Assembly (NCBI GenBank): GCA_023078685.1
Contig: JALGAS010000005.1
Coordinates: 3,844,001-3,908,000, forward strand
Length of the DNA: 64,000 nucleotides
From: Neopestalotiopsis rosae
Lineage: Eukaryota; Ascomycota; Sordariomycetes; Amphisphaeriales; Sporocadaceae
Direction of reading: 5' to 3'
This document shows positions 33,286 to 48,714 of the stretch, piece by piece. A program made the translations under genes and the position numbers. The notes below the pieces were generated by a model. That model was not told the origin of the DNA, ran no database searches, and saw only the letters and a program-made list of their open reading frames with translations. Numbering within the stretch: the first letter of the stretch is position 1; each line of letters opens with the position of its first letter.

Positions 33286-34119
33286 TGTGTATGTGAGAAG
33301 CGGACGTGGGGGTCGTATGTGATATCGAAGTGGGAGTTGACCGGGATCGTGCGTAATACGGGTTACTGTTGGTTCGCTGGGTTGTTGCTGATGCAGTTCG
33401 TGGCGTGTGAATAGACGGAAAGTGTGGTGATGATGCTTGAGCAAAGGTGTGGAAATGCAAGCAGCTGTAGTGGGGCTTACTGTGGTGCAAGGTTAGGTAA
33501 GTTATGGGTAGCTTACTAGCCTTGGCGGGGTTACCCTTGGCTTTACGCGCGCCCTGGGAGCACCAAGATTACGGCGCACTCGAGCTGGGACAGGGACCTA
33601 GCCCACAGTGAGCTTCAGTGGGTACATGACACAATCTGTGGGTAGATGTGCAACAAGGTATTTTATACTCTCATCTCATTTTACCGACACAAGACCGTTG
33701 ACTCATCTGTTTGTTATATGAAAAGCCCGTCGTCCTACATCAACCGTTTGTCTGATGTTCTGCTTTCTTGCACATAAAATTTTTCCATTCACCCTTGATC
33801 TCTACACCGGGGAAAGTCAAGTCCGTTTGTGATTGTATCTCTAGGCCATTCTGAGATTTGTATAAAATTCAGGCCACCTCTTCATTTCATATTTCCCAGA
33901 CTCATCGCCGTCCTCTTCTTGGTCTCCTGTGCCAGATATATTGCACCTATATTGTAGCTTCACAAGTGCCATTGCCACACCCTTGAACACTTCAGAACAT
34001 AAGGAGCCTTCAAAATTTCAAAGAGCAAACGCAACTGCAGCAGAGTTGCCTTTTCCCTTCTTTTTTCGACCGCCCACACAGTCTAGTGTATCGCCACACC
34101 CACAAGAGGAGTCACCAAA
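33286..34119. promoter_or_regulatory. Divergent promoter between HYPK and DAHP synthase with a Gcn4/CPC1-type site
   Basis: A perfect TGACTCA heptamer lies at 33699-33705, about 415 bp from both start codons. It matches the consensus of Gcn4/CPC1, the general amino-acid control activator, which commonly controls aromatic amino-acid genes. About eight such heptamers are expected by chance in 64 kb, so location is the only support. From about 33870 to 34110 the plus strand is pyrimidine- and CA-rich, consistent with the leader of the DAHP synthase gene. Confidence 0.4.
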
Positions 34120-35620
34120 ATGGCGTCCACAAACGGAGTGCAAGCAAATATCCCCATCAAGACAGCAGACAACTGGAAACCCGACTCCTGGAGATCCAAG
34201 CCCATCAAGCAATGTCCCGAGTACCCGGACATCAAGGCATTGCACAAGGCAACCGCTGAGCTTGACCAGCTACCTCCAATTGTGCATCCCCACGAGATTG
34301 AAAAGCTCAAGCAGTCGCTCAAGGAGGTAGCCGAGGGAAAGGCCTTCCTTCTGCAAGGTGGTGACTGTGCCGAGCTCTTTGATTACTGCCGCCAGGATGC
34401 CATTGAGTCAAAGCTCAAGCTTCTGCTGCAAATGAGTCTGGTGTTGATTCGCGGCACCAACAGAAAGGTGGTGAGAATTGGCCGCATGGCCGGTCAGTAC
34501 GCCAAGCCGAGATCGAGTCCCATGGAGACGGTCGATGGAAAGCAGGTCCCATCTTTCAGAGGAGACATCTTGAACGGATTCGATCTGAGCGAGAGAGAAT
34601 TGGACCCGCAAAGACTAGTAAAGTAAGGAGCGCTCGTATACACAGGAAAAGCTTACCGTGCTGACACTCTTACCCAGGGCTTACAGCTACTCGGCAGCAA
34701 CGCTGAATTGCATCAGAGCCGCCATCTCTTCCGGCATTGCCGATCTGCACCGGCCCATGAACTGGGAGCTCGGCCACGTCCAGGACGAGGAGCTCAAGGC
34801 CAAGTACTCGGAGTCGGTCGGCTTCCTGACCGAGGCCCTGCGCTTCATGCGCACCATTGGCGCCGACAAGGCCCGCAACCTCGAGACCGTGGACATTTAC
34901 ACGAGCCACGAGGGCCTCCTGCTCGAGTACGAGCAGAGCCTGACCCGGCTGCTGGCGGTGCCCCGCTACCCGGCCGAGGGCGAGACGCAAAAGCACGAGT
35001 ACTACGACACCTCTGCGCATTTCATCTGGATCGGCGACCGCACGCGCCAGATTGACCACGCGCACGTCGAGTTCTTCCGCGGCATCGCCAACCCCATCGG
35101 CGTCAAGGTCGGCCCCACGACGCCCGTCTCGGACCTGCTCGAGCTGCTGCGCACCATCAACCCGTCCCGCGAGGTCGGTAAAGTGACGCTCATCACGCGC
35201 TACGGCGCCGCCAAGGTACGCGAGCTTCTGCCCGCGCACATTCGCGCCGTCGAGGGCAGCGAGTACCGCGGCACCGTCATCTGGCAGTGCGACCCCATGC
35301 ACGGCAACACGCGCTCCGTGAGCAGCGGCATCAAGACGCGCCGCTTCGACGACATCTTCAGCGAGCTGCAGGAGACCCTCGCCGTCCACAAGGAGGAGGG
35401 CAGCTACCTGGGCGGCATGCACCTCGAGCTCACCGGCGACGCCGTCACCGAGTGCATGGGCGGCAGCCAGGGGCTCGACGAGCAGGACCTGTCCACCAAC
35501 TACACCAGCCACTGCGACCCGCGCCTCAACGAGAAGCAGGCCCTCGAGATGGCCTTCCTTGTTGCGGACCACTACCTCAATGAGAGAAAGGTGAACGGCG
35601 CTGTCCCGGACCAGCAATAA
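34120..35620 (+). CDS. 3-deoxy-D-arabino-heptulosonate-7-phosphate synthase, class II
   Basis: Two exons (34120-34622 and 34678-35620) encode 481 aa. It is the plant/bacterial class II type, not the yeast Aro3/Aro4 type. Characteristic blocks are LQGGDCAELFDYCRQDAIES (metal-binding Cys), RMAGQYAKPRSSP, the central HFIWIGDRTRQ, QCDPMHGNT, a GGMHLELTGDAVTECMGG block and YTSHCDPRLNEKQALE. The enzyme condenses phosphoenolpyruvate with erythrose 4-phosphate, the first step of the shikimate pathway to aromatic amino acids. The second exon is markedly GC-rich with strong C/G third-position bias, which suggests high expression. The start at 34120 lies in a good ACCAAAATGGC context. Confidence 0.96.
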
Positions 35621-36211
35621 GGCCTGATGTCACTTTTGAAAAGTTCCAAAAAGTTGAAAGGGTGCCAATATCGGAAGGTGAATTGAGTGGATTCTTTCGA
35701 GAAAAGCAAAAGGCGTAGGCGTTTTTATTTAAAGGACAGAACAAAAAAAGTTGCGGATATACACTTAGCCAGGAATCTACTATAAGCTCCTTAGGGGCAC
35801 CACTTAATTGATTTCGTTCCACCGGACCTGCATGGATGGAAATCATTACAGTTGTAGCTTACTGTGAAAAGTAGAGACCATTCATATCATCTAGATATAG
35901 CGATTGACTTTGTTATACCAAATGGGACTATCAGTGACATTCTGTTGTCATGGGCCAAGTCGGATCACAACGGAGATTGAATTCAAAAGTCGTTTACCAT
36001 GTGGATCCTTTCTTAGCATTAGCCTATGGAAATAATATCTTGCCAGATGGCATTGATGCTGCTTCTTCTATCTACGCATCAAATATCAGTGTCTCTACGA
36101 TATTGCAAAGAGCTCGCATAGTCGCCAATCTCTCAATGCAAATGTGCCAACCAAAACCATCCTCACCATGAGCACTCAAAGTCTGAGGCTCCTGGCCGAC
36201 CCCTTTTCAAG
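35621..36211. other. Convergent intergenic region
   Basis: This is 3' flanking sequence of the DAHP synthase and the epimerase genes. It is AT-rich. A 73-codon frame at 35950-36171 has no domain and is not called. Confidence 0.5.
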
Positions 36212-39428
<3,217 letters not shown>

Positions 39429-41225
39429 ATGGAGTTCGGAGCCCCCCGTAACCGATCCTTCAATCTGACAAAGTTCAAAGCAGCAGCCAGGAGAGAGGCC
39501 AGAAAACATGCTGGGGCCGTCCCTCCTACGTTCCGTCGCACTTCGACAAATGAGAACTTAACAGCTGGAGATAACAGGCTCACTGAGCTTCCTGTGAGGC
39601 CTTCTTCAGCTCCAGAGGCCAGTAACCCTCGAGCGGTCTCTCCTGATTCTATGGTGATCTCTCCTGAGCCAATCTCTATTCACAATGAGAGGCCACTATT
39701 GAGAAGGCATACGCTTTCAGATAAAGAAACCTACACGGCTCCACAGCAAATTGAGGAGCAACGGGAGCCTCCTCGTCTGATATTCGGCTTCATACGTCAT
39801 ATTGAGCCAAAAGAAAAATACACGGTCGCCAATCAACTTCGTAACACAATCTTCAGTTCCTGGGCAATGTGGTTACTTCCCTGTGTCCCCGCTGGCATTA
39901 TATTACATTTCAAGAAAGGAGACTCGGTCCCAACATTTGTTGTGAATTTCATTGCGCTCATCCCATTGAACTCTATGGCCGACTTGGCTTTGGATGAGAT
40001 GAAACTCCGAGTGTCTGATCTTGGGAGGGGTTTCATATACATATGTACAGGGTATGGAACATAGAGACTATTCTCCCAATTATGTTATAAGCTGACCTTC
40101 CTCTACTTGTATTAATTTTGTACAGCTTGTGGGGTCAATAGTCTTGCTACGAGTCAGGAATACTGTACTACTACAAACATCTCTCATCGGTGGTCTACTC
40201 GCAAACTTGCTTCTTATCTTAGGATTAAGTGTCCTTGGCGGCGGGATCGGACGACAAACTCAGTTTTTCAATCGAGATGTTGCTCACACGAGCGCGAATC
40301 TGCTTTCCCTGGCAGCAACGAGTCTTCTCATTCCCACCGCTTCAAAACTCCTTGGACAGATAGATTCGCAAGACATACCAAAACAATCTCGAGGTACGGC
40401 ATTTGTCCTTCTTGTCGTCTACGCCTGTTACCTCGTTTACCAGTTCAAATCACACGTAGAAGTGTTCCAAGAGCCGTCTCAAAAGGTCGAAAAAACCCCA
40501 TTGAGGAAGAGAGCAAGTCTTAAGGTGTTAACGGTGTTGAAGGATTAATTCTAGCCGGGACAACAGTCGGAGCTGGCGCAGGAGGCTCTTCTATCAAAGA
40601 TAAAGACCTCTACGAAAGTCCACTTGCACCTTCGCAGTTGAGAAGACATTTGAATGTCGATCAAGATGAAGAAGACGAAGAAGACGAAGAGAAAGCCACC
40701 ATCCATGGTCATCTGGCTTTGGCAATGTTCGTTGCAGCCTCGACGCTATTGGCCCTCTGTGTCGACTATACAGTTAATAGTATCGATGCTTTGAGCACAG
40801 GAGCGAACCTGTCTCAGGCTTTCATTGGTCTTGTCCTTTTACCCATCCCAAATTGCGATTTAGGACCTATCAAGCATGCAAGAGACGATAAGTTGGACGA
40901 TGCTATGAACGACACGATCGGGAAGTGTCTACAAACGGCCTTGTTCGTCACACCTTTAACAGTTCTCATCGCATGGGGCATGGGCGTCGACGAGATGACA
41001 ATGGTTTTTGACGGCTTTGAGATTGTCAGCCTTTTTGCGGCCATCCTCCTTCTGAATCTCCTCATGGAAAGAGGAGAGGTAACATGGTAAGTACCGTGTG
41101 GTACTGAAACCTGCGGCTGGTGCTAAAGAATAACGTTTAGGATTCAAGGATGTCTCTTACTAGCAGACTGGGCGCTGGTTGCTATATCCGCTTTCTTTGC
41201 GAAGCAAGCCACGTCTGGATCATAG
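39429..41225 (+). pseudogene. Decayed calcium/proton exchanger (CAX/VCX1 family)
   Basis: Coding blocks of a vacuolar cation/proton exchanger follow in order: a cytosolic N-terminus, ADLALDEMKLRVSDLGRGF, QLVGSIVLLRV, LIGGLLANLLLILGLSVLGG, then DYTVNSIDALSTGANLSQAF, LQTALFVTPLTVLIAWGMG and a final exon from 41141. The frame is broken. An intron starting GTATGG at 40052 should end just before 40113, but the acceptor reads AT instead of AG (40111-40112). A -1 shift is needed near 40523-40526 to join the second and third blocks. The second ion-binding motif, normally GNAAEH, is PNCDLGP with the acidic residue gone. The last intron (41087-41140) is intact. Together these indicate a pseudogene. A functional but strongly re-spliced divergent gene is the alternative. 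Confidence 0.65.
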
Positions 41226-41583
41226 CAAGCCAAAAAGCTACAGCAAGCATGCTGGACCTAAACGCCGCTTCATTTGCCGTCTCAGGCTGTACAACGCATT
41301 TTATTGTATGATTTCCGGTCTAGAGATATCTACTACCAGAAACATGTCTGAATGATGCAGCAATTACCAGGTCAAAAGGGCCACGTTCCCTTTTCCGCAC
41401 GCCATCCTAAGAAGAAAGAACCCAGAAAAATAATACCTTGAGCATGCAAAACCATAACTCCTCGCAAATGTGGTATCCGTCCTTGATATACAGAGTATGA
41501 TGCCCAGTCGTGACTTTTTACAGTATACCCTTCTCTCAATGATTCATGTAACAATGCACACTACCCTCCTCGTTTCTTGTTTC
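41226..41583. other. Convergent intergenic region
   Basis: This is 3' flanking sequence of the CAX locus and RIF1. No feature was recognised. Confidence 0.5.
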
Positions 41584-44500
41584 TCATTTACGGCCCCGAA
41601 GTTCAGCACCGTATAACTCCCGTTTCATGTCCATGAACATATCCTCCACCTTGTTGACCTCATCTCGGGAAAGTGAGGTCGTTTGCAGTTCTGCGAGACC
41701 AGCTTTGAGGGCCTCCATTATTCTCTCCATTGGCGTTATTTCGTGTGTCGGTTTGGGGACTTCCACTTGGTCCACCATGGCGGCCTTGGCCGCATTTTCA
41801 ATATTTCCTTGGGTTGTCATTCCCTGGTGTGACCCATCTGCGCTGGAATCAGCTCCCATAGCCGCAGATACAGGCTCCATCATATCCAGTTCTGCCGCTG
41901 CAGGTCCTTGTTCGGTATTCTGCGAGGCTTCCTGCACAATCTGCAAGTTCACAGCCTCGAGTTCATCTATCGACGTATCGACACCGTCGTGCGTATGCTC
42001 AAGCGGCACCTCTGTCGTTTCATCCACCTTACTTGCAAAAGATTCTTGCGAGGAGCTTGTCAGTCGTTCTCCACCAGAAATCTCGAATGGCTCCAGCGAA
42101 GCGCCTAGGTTCGGTGTCAGCTACTATTCCAGCCATGGTAGAAGGCATTGAAGGCTTACTATCATTGGCCTGCGTAAGTTGGCTGCTAGGCACCGCTCCA
42201 GCGCCCCGCTCTTGGTCCTGGCTTGATCTGCGTTTCCTACTGTTCGTTTCTTCCGGTGTGTCGGCCGTTCGCTTTCTCTTTCTCTTGAATTTGCGGCCAG
42301 CATCGTGTGACAGGCTATTTGAGGGTATACCTAGGGAGGTTGCTTCATTATCAGAATCCTTTGATCCTTTGGACGTGTTCGAATCAGCGCCGACTGTTAT
42401 GCAATCGAAGACTGGAGAGCCGCCTCGATCGTTGGAGGGTTCCCCATGTTGAGTTTGTGGCAGCGTTTTCTCAGGGCCGTTTCGAAGCGGTGAGCACTTG
42501 CGCGAGTCGAGCTCGACAACCAGACGCAGTAGGCTGCGTTCATCAACATCGCTGGCGTCGAATGAGGGGTTATGAAACGGGACTGCCTTATCCGGCTGCA
42601 CAGCTGCGGCCTGTGCAGCACGGGCCAGAGCTCGCTGGGCTCGAGGCGTCTGAGGCTCAGGGCTCGTCAGAGCATCGACGAAAACTTCATGTTCCGACTT
42701 TGGTGTCTCTTGAGCCTTGATACCGTGTGCGTTTGGCGGTGTTGACGCCTTTCGGGCATTTGTCAGAACAGGCTCCACAGGGTCGACACCAGCCATCTGA
42801 GCATCAGAGCCCTCATCTTCAATGTCGGCATGATCGTAGTCATCATCAGATAAAGCTGGCGCAGCCTTCTCAATGCCCAGCATAAGCGCATTGCCCACTC
42901 GAGATTGCTGACTCGAATGGTGATCATTCACCTGTCGGACCGAGGTAATCGTTCGATCAATTCGAGGTGAGCCAGAAATAGGTGATGACGTGAATTGCCA
43001 CTCATCCAAAACACTGCTGCTGCTCAACTGCGCTTGGCTGATCTCGGGGATGAGCGGATATCGTCGAGGATCTGGGGGCGAAGAGGGGATGTCATCCGTC
43101 ATTTCTTGATCATTCTCATCAATGAGAGAAGCCTGTCCCCGTCGCGGAGTCGGAGTTGATGAGACATAGTCTTCGAAGCTCCGATGCGACTTGGGGGTGA
43201 CAATCTTCTCATTCTGTGACTCGTCCAGACCGCCATCCTGATCGACTTGCTGCTCTGTACTCGGTGCTTCATCGCTTGGCCGCAGCTCCGAGAAGAGAAC
43301 AGCATTGTCTCGTTGCCGCTCTTTGATCTCCTTCTGCCGTTCGGTCAACACCTGAGATTCATCAATATTATGAATGGGAGACGAAGATTCAATGGCAGCA
43401 AATTGAATCTGGGAATCATCATGCCGAAGTCTTGCTGGTGCACCGCGCCTGGTCTTGGACAGAGCACTGGTGGGTGTACTCTGCACTGACCGGCGGCTTG
43501 CCATGGACAGTTGAATTGGCGTCGGAGTATTGGATTTGGAGCGTCTCGATGAGATACGGCGATCAACTGGCGGCGTAGCTTTGTGGATTGGCGTTACTGA
43601 CGAAACAGCAACATCCGTCTCATCTTGCGAGTCGATGAATTGAGGCTGCAGGCCGCTGCTTTCAAGGCTAGAAATATCAATCCCGGGAAGCACAATGTCA
43701 ACATGAGGGCGGAGCGCCAAGAGAGTTGCCTTGAGTCTCTCTGGATAAGTGACCTCCTCGGCTTCACAGAATGCTCGATTCCACATGACAGCAACACCGT
43801 TGACAATATGCTTGTGTCTGCTCTCGAAAGCCGAGCACAGTAGAGGCTCGATGGTGTCGAGCTGCACTTGGTCCAGGTTATCAGCCACGATGAAAATGTT
43901 GCGGATGCAATTCCACAGAGATTTGACCTAAGTTCAAAATTAGCAACAGCTACAACAAGTATTGGTGGACGACATACAGCATCAGAGACTTGAGGGTATT
44001 GTCGGCTACTATATCGCACTTCTTTGTCCTGAATCCAAATTCCAATGCCATTTTGCAGGTGCACCAAGGACTTGAACACCAAGAGTTTGTTGCATTTTGC
44101 GAGGAAACTGGCGACCTTGGTAAGCAAGGGCGCCACAACTCCACCACTGTTGAGCTCATGATAATGTTGATAAGAATCGACAAGGAGGTGATTGATGAGC
44201 TTGTACAGGTGGTCGAAAGGATCAAAGGTAGCTGATCGCGACCCCGATATAGATGTCCCCCAAAGCCTACGGCGAGCGGCATCAACAGCGGCCTTGTCAT
44301 GAGGATATATCGCTTCCGATATGAGATCAATACCAGCTCGGAAGAGGCCGACCTTGTGTCCAGAATCCGGGTTGTTTCCTAAGACGTCCAAGACACACTT
44401 GGCCGTAGGTTCAATGATTGCAATAGCACAACCGGCATCTCCGGTTTCCTCGGTAGCCTGGCTCACGACAAACGAATATAGTGAGTGCCAATTCTCCCGT

Positions 44501-47010
44501 GGTAGCTTTGGGGTTGAACGTAGGCCTCTTTCAAGGTGTTTGACAAGTTCTCGATATCCGTGGCCGACGGGAGGTTGACTGCCGGCACCAGGCGACAACT
44601 TGTTCGTTTGGTCGACTTCTAGTGATGACTCTATGATCTCTGAGATAAGGACCCAAGGGCCAAAAGGTGAGAGGGCATCCATGGGCAAGGACTGCATGAG
44701 CTCACGGGCAAGATCGATGCGAGCCTTTGGTGATTTCGTTGCCAAGAATGGTTGGAAAGTGCCACGTAGGAGGTCCGAGAGACCTTCGTCATCAGGGGCT
44801 CCAGCGGACAACGACGACAAAATGGAGAAAAGATGATGCAGTGGCGTTCGAGCTACTCCTTGAGATTTACTAGGACGATGTGACGGAGTAGCTACCGGGA
44901 GGAACATATTCTGGGTTCCGATGGAGAGCTGTCTCTCCGTAAATGGTAGAACACCTAGGGAAGCGATGAGCTCATTGATCAATGTGGCAGTCGCATCATA
45001 AAAGCGACTCCAGCTTTGGTCTTCAGTGGTGAGGCCGGCAACTCCGTTGGACCAAATCTGCAGGAGAAAAGTGAAAGCATGCGCCATGAATACAGCTGTA
45101 TCCGATGAGACTTTGATTTCCTTGCTTGCAGCAAAGGCCACAGAGTTGACTAGGGATCGCCAGAGCTTTGCAGTAGCCGACGTTGGGTCTGCAAGGTCCA
45201 AGAAGGTCCTCGTCAGCATCGGCTCAATGACGGAGAAGACTTTGGAAGCATTCCGTCTGACCCATTTCGGATCAAGAGCCGGTAGCTCTGTGAATTTGAC
45301 CAGAGGTGAGTCTGCGATACGATCCTCCTTCCATATCCTTGGCGTTGTAGAGTTCAACAGTGCTGCCATTATCTGGATAGCTAGAGGCAATTGGTCTGAA
45401 GAAGCAGATTGCGACTGCACTGCTCTCTTCGAATTGATAGCCGGGCTCACCATGGCTGTCATTAACTGAGGAACACAGGAATCCCAAAAGTTGCTGATGT
45501 GATCCGGGTTGGTATTGGGTTTGAAGGCGTAATAGTACAGATTGCAGAGACTGCCAATGACCACGTTGCGCAGTTCATCGCTCAACTTCTTTCGCCTCAA
45601 CTGACTTTCATAGGGTTGGCGGATAGTGGCAATGATCTTGGCGAAAGACTGGTCATTGAGCTGCATGCAGTATACCAGACGGTTCCAAGCGTAATTCGCC
45701 TCGAGCTTCGTCTGAAGGTCGGCATGATTGAAGCACAACTGCATGATCTCGAGCCAAGGACCAAAGAAGTCCCACTTGGTGACAGGGCATCTCATGAGCA
45801 GTATTATGACGCTCCAAATTTGTGGCACCACCATACATTCATTCTTGTCCTTAGACTTCAGCATGGTCTTCAGACGGCCAGCGTAATACTGAATGTACTT
45901 TGTCTCATCGATCGCAAGCTCCAAGATCTCCATGACTCGCCTCGATAACTGCTTCTCCTTAGCTATGGAGAAGCTAGCTTCCAAGCCGAGAGCAATAGCC
46001 GAGGCCCGAATCTCCTTGATGCTGCTCAAGAGATCGGTGAAAAGATCTAGTAGCCAATCCGAGTGCGTAACCATATGTAACTTGGCCTGCTTGATCAATC
46101 TCCGGTAGATGAGAATGCGGGACATGATTATGCTCTTTCCTTTCATGTGCTCTTCTATGCGGTGGAGAGATGAGACCAGCCGACCAACACGGTCAGCTGT
46201 CATGACCTTTGGAGGAAAGTCTTGTGAGGCAACGACCTGCATCAGATGCCGAACGACATCCTTGGGCACAGTAGTACTATCGAAAGAACGAATACAGTGG
46301 TCGATGATGAATATTCTGAAATCGTTGGGTATTGAAGAGGCGATTGCGGGAAAGTTCAGAAAAGTGATGAGCAGTGTCGATGCATGGTTGGAGAGTGATG
46401 AATCAAGCTCTTTCGTCTCTTCATGAACCATGGTCAGATCACGCTGAATGAACTGAGTAAAGAGCCCCATCTTATCCTGGAGCGCGATTCTATCCGGCAA
46501 ATTATTCGAGGTCTTAAGGGCCCGTACAAGCATCGAATAGGCGTCGAGCTTGGAGGCTCGATCAGCCCCAGCGAGTTGTTTTGTAGTTGACTCGAGCATT
46601 GTGGTGATGGTAGCATGTCTGGTTGCTTCGTCGGTCCCGGCGGAGGGATCAAGGGGATTGGCAATGGTTGGAGGTGAGGGCTTGAGGATGGACTTGAGCG
46701 GCTGTGCTGGACTGGCCGATGAGACGGTAGAAGTAGGTGTCGTTGTAGGACATTGGCCACCCCAGTAGTCTGCCTGACTTGAAAAGCCAACCTTCTTGCG
46801 TATCCTCCGAGATGTTGGATTGGACAGATCTGAAGAATATGGCGAGTAATCCGGAGGTGTCTGGAGACTTCGCCTTGGATCGAGAGAAGGATTAATGAGC
46901 AGTTGTTTCTCGTTCTGCTTGAGAGGATCGGCCGGCTTCTCTCGCGGGGGCGTCGGCGGTCGAGGAGGTAATGTCTCCAGACTAGTGGTGACAACTACGT
47001 CCGGAACCAT
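41584..47010 (-). CDS. RIF1: Telomere length and replication-timing regulator RIF1
   Basis: On the minus strand, exon 1 runs 47010-43978 (1011 codons) and exon 2 begins at 43927 after a 50-nt intron with GTATGT and CTTAG ends. The Rif1 N-terminal helical-repeat domain covers about residues 130-1050. Before it the disordered N-terminus carries KVGF (73-76, RVxF type) and SILK (107-110), both protein phosphatase 1 docking motifs. The second half is Ser/Thr/Pro-rich with many SP and TP sites, then a conserved basic end (SLSRDEVNKVEDMFMDMKRE). Near 42030-42120 the frame changes before the C-terminal block; a 43-nt intron 42074-42032 would fix this and give 1777 aa, but its donor is weak. Rif1 recruits PP1 to oppose origin firing and shapes telomere and break repair. 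Confidence 0.88.
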
Positions 47011-48714
47011 GACTGTAGGTCGGACACCTCAAGGACTTGCAGGCCCACCGCTCAAGAGTCTCCTTCAGAGACTGGTGAACATGTGGTGTCTGGCGGCTAT
47101 ACAAGTGGTGCAAGTCCTAGCTTCGATACGCGGTAAGGAATGGATGGTTCCCAAAGAATACTTTCTTCAAGTAAATGAGTGAGAAGGTGCAAAAGAGACC
47201 AGAGTATTCAAAAGGCCATCGATTACCGAAAAGTTGAGAAGAAGTGAGTGAAGTGGCTGTTCGGAAAGCTCTCGACAAAATGGTCACCCGCTTCGGGATC
47301 AATCACATTTGGTAGTAGGAAACGCGTCAAGGGACCCTGTAAACGCGGCGCGTTCCTCTAAGAGCTCGACCCCTGCTTAATTGATTTTTCCCTCGCCAAC
47401 CACCCGCCTAAGAATCGCCAAAGAGGCGGGGTCAGTGCTCTCTGAGTCACGCTAGAAGGTCCTACATGGTACACGTACTATTCAAGCGCGGCGCGTTTGC
47501 TGACTTAAGGTGATTCCCGTCTGGTAGATCTGGGGTCTATCTGGTATGCGTTGGAACTACCCAAGTGCTCAAGCTTCTTTGCGCACCACCACCAAGATCC
47601 AATCAACCATCATTGAACCTGGATAACTATATGCACAGTACAAAGTGCTTGCATCTATCACCTCAATAAGGCCTGCATTCAAGACCTTTCCAAGCAGAGC
47701 GCCACATTGCGGAGACGGCGCAGCACACAGAACATACATACGAAGTACGGAGGTACTGTGTGCTAGTACCTGGCTGCTGGCCCGACAATCGAGGGGTCCT
47801 GGTTCCATTTGTCCACTTTGAACCCCCTTTGACTCCGGATTCAGCTGAACGCATTGCATGTGCACCCCATGCAGCACCGCCCATAGTACATACAACCCTC
47901 TTACCTACATTGCACAATCAATGCATGTTGGATCAGATTGAACTCTGATAATCGAACAAGCTTCTTGCTGCGGTCTCACGTCAGTCCACAACATCCTCAC
48001 TGGGCTTTCTACCAGTCATTTCAAGTAAGTTCATTTTTCTCTACGTCTCGTCCAATCCCACGCAGCGTTGCGGTGTTGCTAGCAGTGTCCCGATTCCAAG
48101 CAGGCCAAGCCTCCGAGCTTGTGTATTGTACATATATCTTAGTCGGAAGGGTTTCGAGACTCTTGCCTTTCTCATATATGTGCTCCTGCTACAAGATCTG
48201 TCGGCCGCAATTGATGACAGTCCGCAAGCCATCGGGCCCTTTACCGTAACTGCGTACAGTCATTCAGTCGTTGGATCGTAGCGGGCGCACATTTTATCCA
48301 TCTCATGCCAGTATACAGTGACGGCTTGGGAAGTTCTTTGCCGCCGGGTGTTAATTTAGCCCATTTCTACCCCCTGGCCACAAGGTAGTGTGGCTTGAAC
48401 ACAATATGATTTATACTCGATTTGCCGGCCTCCTTGTACACCAATGTATATGTCAGGACTGTATCTGCACATCACAAGGTGGCCAAGCTATTAAAAATCT
48501 TTTCAAAGCCTGAGCGTTTGTCTCGTGGCTGCCTTGTTGTTTCCTGTTCTATTCTCTTTAATCACATCTACTTACAATGCCTACACAGATTTGTCGTACA
48601 AGACCACATGGTCTCAAGCGATTATTTACATCTTCGTCTTCGGGTTCTCTAAATCCGAATCTGCCAAGTAGCCCGCTATACTCCTCTGATAAGCCCACTG
48701 AACATCAGAAGGAA
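47011..48714. promoter_or_regulatory. Divergent promoter region between RIF1 and RIC8 with a repeated GC element
   Basis: The 11-mer CGCGGCGCGTT occurs twice in the same orientation, at 47344-47354 and 47487-47497. The MluI-box hexamer ACGCGT lies at 47322-47327, all within 500 bp upstream of the RIF1 start. These resemble MBF/E2F-type cell-cycle elements. The part nearer RIC8 is AT-rich and pyrimidine-rich. Short open frames here have no domain. No gene is called. Confidence 0.45.

Noticed and set aside
34670..35617. 315-codon minus-strand open frame antisense to DAHP synthase
   Set aside because: It is a shadow of the strongly GC-biased second exon of DAHP synthase; composition (Val, Ala, Leu, Asp rich) and lack of motifs are typical of antisense frames.
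40524..40553. 30-nt GT...AG segment in the CAX locus as an intron
   Set aside because: Too short for a spliceosomal intron, and removing it leads into a frame with an early stop; a one-base loss explains the break better.
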